From Terebella lapidaria (Eukaryota > Annelida > Polychaeta > Terebellida > Terebellidae), in the NCBI GenBank assembly GCA_949152475.1, contig OX424555.1, positions 59,501,977 to 59,565,976 on the forward strand: 64,000 nucleotides of DNA, in the 5' to 3' direction. Both the position numbers and the translations under genes were made by a program. The notes under the pieces were generated by a model. The model saw only the letters and a list, made by a program, of their open reading frames with translations, was not told where the DNA came from and made no database searches. The stretch's first letter is position 1; the number at the start of each line of letters is the position of its first letter. Below, one piece after another: positions 61,510 through 64,000 of this stretch.

Positions 61510-62520
61510 GGGCCAGACTTAGCGCGACCAACGGGGCCCCTGCCTTCAACAGACTGTTAGCCCAAGACCGACCCGCCGGTCCCGGCAGCCCGAGAACGGG
61601 AATCCACCGCTGAAACACACCTCTGGTTCAGGAGGAAGAACGTGTAGCAAACACCCAGCCCACGGTAGCAATCACATGGCAGCACCACAGGCAGGAACGG
61701 CGTTAGCGAGAGGCCATCTAACACGGTGCACATCCATCGAGGAAACCCATAAGCACTGGAAACAGTAGCTCCCAGCGGCTGGTAACACCAGCAGACGAAC
61801 GATGGACGGACGGACAGAAGACACCCTGCAGCAGCGCTGGTGGGGGGTCATGGAGCCGACGAAGACGCGCGTACGGACGGACGGCCGACAGCCGGTCAGT
61901 AGAAAACCCCCGGACTGTAGCTGCGCTGGTAAGACACGGTGCATATATCGGCCGGCAAATCAGATAAACAGTGCAGTAGCTCCCAGCAGCTAGCAACGCC
62001 GACGGACGAACAGAAGAACCCCTGCAGCAGCGCTGGTGGGGGGGGGGTGGGGGGGTCACAGTGCCGGCGATCACCCACGGACGGACCCACGGACGGCCGG
62101 TAGTAGAAAACCCGCGAGGCTGCAACAGGACTGTAGAGACACAGAGCAGAACACGGCTGGCAAAAGCAGACAGATGGTAGACAGCCGCACGGTCGTAGAA
62201 AACCTCCTAGGCTGCCACGGCTTAACGACGTCATGGACTGGTGAGCAGCTAGCCTGTAGGAGTCGCAGGGAGAAGCCACCGGCAACTCCCCATGCAGATC
62301 AGACCGGGCGGTAGAGTCACGGACAAACGGCTGTGCCGAGGCTGCCGCGGCTGTAGTTAACTGCCTCATTAACCATGTAGAAATCCACTGGCCGTACGGT
62401 AGCTGAACGGTTGCGTGAACACGACGGTCCAGTCTAAGAACGAACCACGGGGCTCCTGCCTTCCGCAGGCCGTGCGTCCGGGCCCGTTGGACGGGCCCAG
62501 CAGCCTGGGAACGGAAATCC
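61510..62520. repeat. Further diverged duplications in the DIRS gag-like region
   Basis: A segment of about 80 bp near 62455-62525 recurs at about 61532-61610, sharing GGGAATCCACCG-type and CCTGCCTTC words in the same order. A second pair (about 61769 and 61980, step near 211 bp) shares GCTCCCAGC and CCTGCAGCAGCGCTGGTGGG. Variants of GTAGAAAACC followed by GGCTG recur near 61899, 62103 and 62194. Two adjoining G runs lie at 62038-62047 and 62049-62055. Confidence 0.6.
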
Positions 62521-62986
62521 ACCGTGGAAGCGTCCGTCGACAAAACGAATCACTCTGGAGACGAACGGGACAGGCATCTCAGCGCGCGTAGGGAAGACGG
62601 AGCCGCACTTCGCCCCCCTAACTAAAGATGACAGCATAGCAGACATCGCGGCAATGGAGGCCTGCAAATTCCCGACGTAATTCCCAGTGAATCCAACGAG
62701 AAGAAGACAGCGAATCCACGGAACGCTTGCTTCTCCCTCCTGTCTAACGACGCTTGTCCGGAAGACAGACAAACTCCTCAGTCCAAGATTCACAAAATCC
62801 GCGGCGCCGAGGAGACGAACAGACAGAGCGCTTGCAAGAAAACGATTCGTGCAGCAGAAACTCTTGTCCAATTCCAAAAAGAAAACTCCTCCATCACAGC
62901 GAAGAAACTTCCAAAGATCCAACTTGAAACTTCAGAAACAAAAACGCGAGCGACGGCAGAGTAGGTGTTGACAGGAGCTCGCCAAA

Positions 62987-63185
62987 AACAAAAGTGAACT
63001 GGGAGGCAGTGGACCGGCACGATTATGCTACCACACGGAGGGTGAACTGCTCAGGTAACTACCATTACTAACGCAGGGTCTAAACGGACCGGCTAACTTT
63101 CGTTTAGCTTTTTCACCCATATTTCATGTGTGGTTGGCGAATGAGGGCTCGCCAATTACACGACCCCAGAGTCAGAGGTAAGTAT
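62987..63185 (-). repeat. DIRS left (5') inverted terminal repeat, 199 bp
   Basis: The reverse complement is identical to 56859-57057 at all 199 positions when read base by base. It is followed outward by a 16-base unique extension (63186-63201) ending in AAA. In DIRS elements the left ITR holds the promoter; I cannot point to a defined core here. On the + strand the outer edge reads GAG|GTAAGTAT, a near-ideal 5' splice donor (63175-63185). Confidence 0.95.
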
Positions 63186-63201
63186 CGCTTAGCATAACAA
63201 A

Positions 63202-64000
63202 CAAAGAAGTACTGAAGAAGTTTTGTGTTTTATACAGGACTGTAGCGACTTGACATGCTGAGAGGCGAAAAAATAGTCATTAGATAATGTGATATTTGGT
63301 GTGGAATCCAGTGTACATATTTGAATGGTTAGATCCGTACAGTTGGTGAACAATCGATGGTGATGAAGCCCCCCAAGACTTCTCGACTGTTGATGAGAAG
63401 GGCATGGGCAGTTGTTCGTAATATTCTATATATTGGTACCTTGTGCTATTTGGCACGTCGCGCGTTTGTCGACTTTCGGTCGTTTCTGTTGTTCTGTGAC
63501 GTATTGTTATGGCGGTAGATGGTCTGCTCATTGTTGAGTTTGATTTACTTGTTGAGATGTTTATATTAATTACAAAAGCAGTGCGTGGTGAGTTCTGTAG
63601 TGTGACTGGTGTAAGTTTTTCCGTTCTGAAACCTTTCACAGATTACAGTACAGAGACCTAGAACTATAGGTGTGTGATCGTAATTGTTATCACTGTTGAA
63701 GTTGTTGTTATTCAATTAATATGTATGATATAGATATTTCGCTCCCTTATTCCTTACGCAATTATCCGATTTTAATACCCATCCAACTTTTTTATACCTT
63801 TCGTGAAAACGGATGAGTTGCTCTTGGGTATGTACGATGTATGGAACAGCCTGTTAGAGCGACTTTCATACGTCTATAAACCACTGTATTTAGATATAAA
63901 GACCACTGCATGGGGAAGGTCTACAGTGGTAAGTGACCAAGCATGCATCCACACAACTATACTGCAGTACAGCTCATTATGAGAGTGAAAGTCTTATATC
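63202..64000. other. Flank beyond the DIRS element
   Basis: AT-leaning DNA without a recognisable gene. One - strand frame of 119 codons (63280-63639) is rich in Ser/Thr and shows no domain. The sequence directly after the element (CAAAGAAGTACTG) gives the right side of the insertion site; no duplication of the left flank is seen beyond the shared AAA. Confidence 0.6.

Larger units (their letters stand above)
60395..62925 (-). pseudogene. DIRS gag-like region, degraded and repeat-rich
   Basis: By position, between the left ITR and RT, this should be the gag frame. It is split into frames of 162 codons (62434-62922), 215 codons (61896-62543), 254 codons (60709-61473) and shorter pieces in different phases, none with a zinc knuckle. 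The first starts just inside the left ITR and includes LQASIAAMSAMLSSLVRG, a short helical segment of the kind found in DIRS gag proteins. The rest is Ser/Ala/Pro/Arg-rich and comes from internal repeats, so real protein cannot be separated from repeat noise. Open + strand frames here (for example 62687-62971) are probably shadows. Confidence 0.4.
56821..63201 (-). mobile_element. DIRS-type tyrosine-recombinase retrotransposon, structurally complete (6.4 kb)
   Basis: DIRS elements replicate through reverse transcription and insert circular DNA with a tyrosine recombinase instead of an integrase, leaving no target duplication. All structural parts are visible. In element order on the - strand these are a 16-bp terminal extension (63201-63186), the left ITR, a gag-like region, RT, RNase H, a methyltransferase-like region, the recombinase, a 91-bp internal complementary region, the right ITR and a 38-bp extension (56858-56821). 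The internal complementary region reproduces both ends joined at AAA/TTT. No target-site duplication is seen, as expected. Coding regions carry two in-frame stops and four or more frameshifts. It lies antisense to KCND, about 3.4 kb past its stop codon. Confidence 0.95.

Noticed and set aside
62687..62971. 94-codon Lys/Arg-rich + frame near the DIRS left ITR
   Set aside because: It lies opposite the start of the presumed gag frame, is a composition artefact and has no similarity I recognise.
1..64000. CRISPR arrays, bacterial operons or phage-like modules
   Set aside because: The window is clearly intron-containing animal DNA; no regularly spaced direct repeats or prokaryotic gene structure are present.

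Overview
The window is eukaryotic nuclear DNA. Coding sequence is sparse, split by introns with canonical splice sites, and sits in AT-leaning, CpG-poor noncoding DNA. The one cellular gene is the 3' part of a Shal/Kv4 (KCND) voltage-gated potassium channel on the + strand. Its protein sequence resembles both insect Shal and vertebrate KCND but matches neither exactly. Together with the DIRS-type retrotransposon and other repeats, this points to an invertebrate bilaterian, probably marine. I cannot name the species from sequence alone.

Layout. Positions 1-37665 hold no exon I can recognise. They are best read as the 3' part of the large intron that follows the first KCND coding exon, which usually encodes the T1 domain, S1-S5 and pore. 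Four exons follow: pore end, S6 and proximal C-terminus (37666-37828), dendritic-targeting segment (45047-45229), cysteine-containing segment (49322-49480) and terminal exon (53079-53372). The terminal exon ends in a class I PDZ ligand. A plausible poly(A) signal lies at 54430-54435. The introns carry two short mobile elements without coding capacity. One is an 886-bp element flanked by TTAA (21213-22106). The other is a ~1-kb element in the third intron seen here (50585-51606). Each is dense in sequences resembling transcription-factor sites. Homopolymer G/C tracts, short microsatellites and a few motif matches (CTCF, RFX X-box, PBX-HOX/MEIS, kappa-B) are scattered elsewhere.

Positions 56821-63201 are a structurally complete DIRS retrotransposon inserted antisense to KCND. 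It has 199-bp inverted terminal repeats identical by reading. An internal complementary region of 91 bp reproduces both element ends joined at a shared AAA/TTT trinucleotide. In element order it holds a repeat-swollen gag-like region, reverse transcriptase, RNase H, a methyltransferase-like region and a tyrosine recombinase. The coding regions carry two in-frame TGA codons and at least four frameshifts, so this copy is not obviously active although its ends are pristine.

How the parts relate. The KCND exons give the gate and cytoplasmic tail of an A-type potassium channel. The mobile elements are passengers, but they may have brought regulatory motifs and splice-donor sequences into or beside the locus. 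All calls come from reading the sequence; no database search was run.
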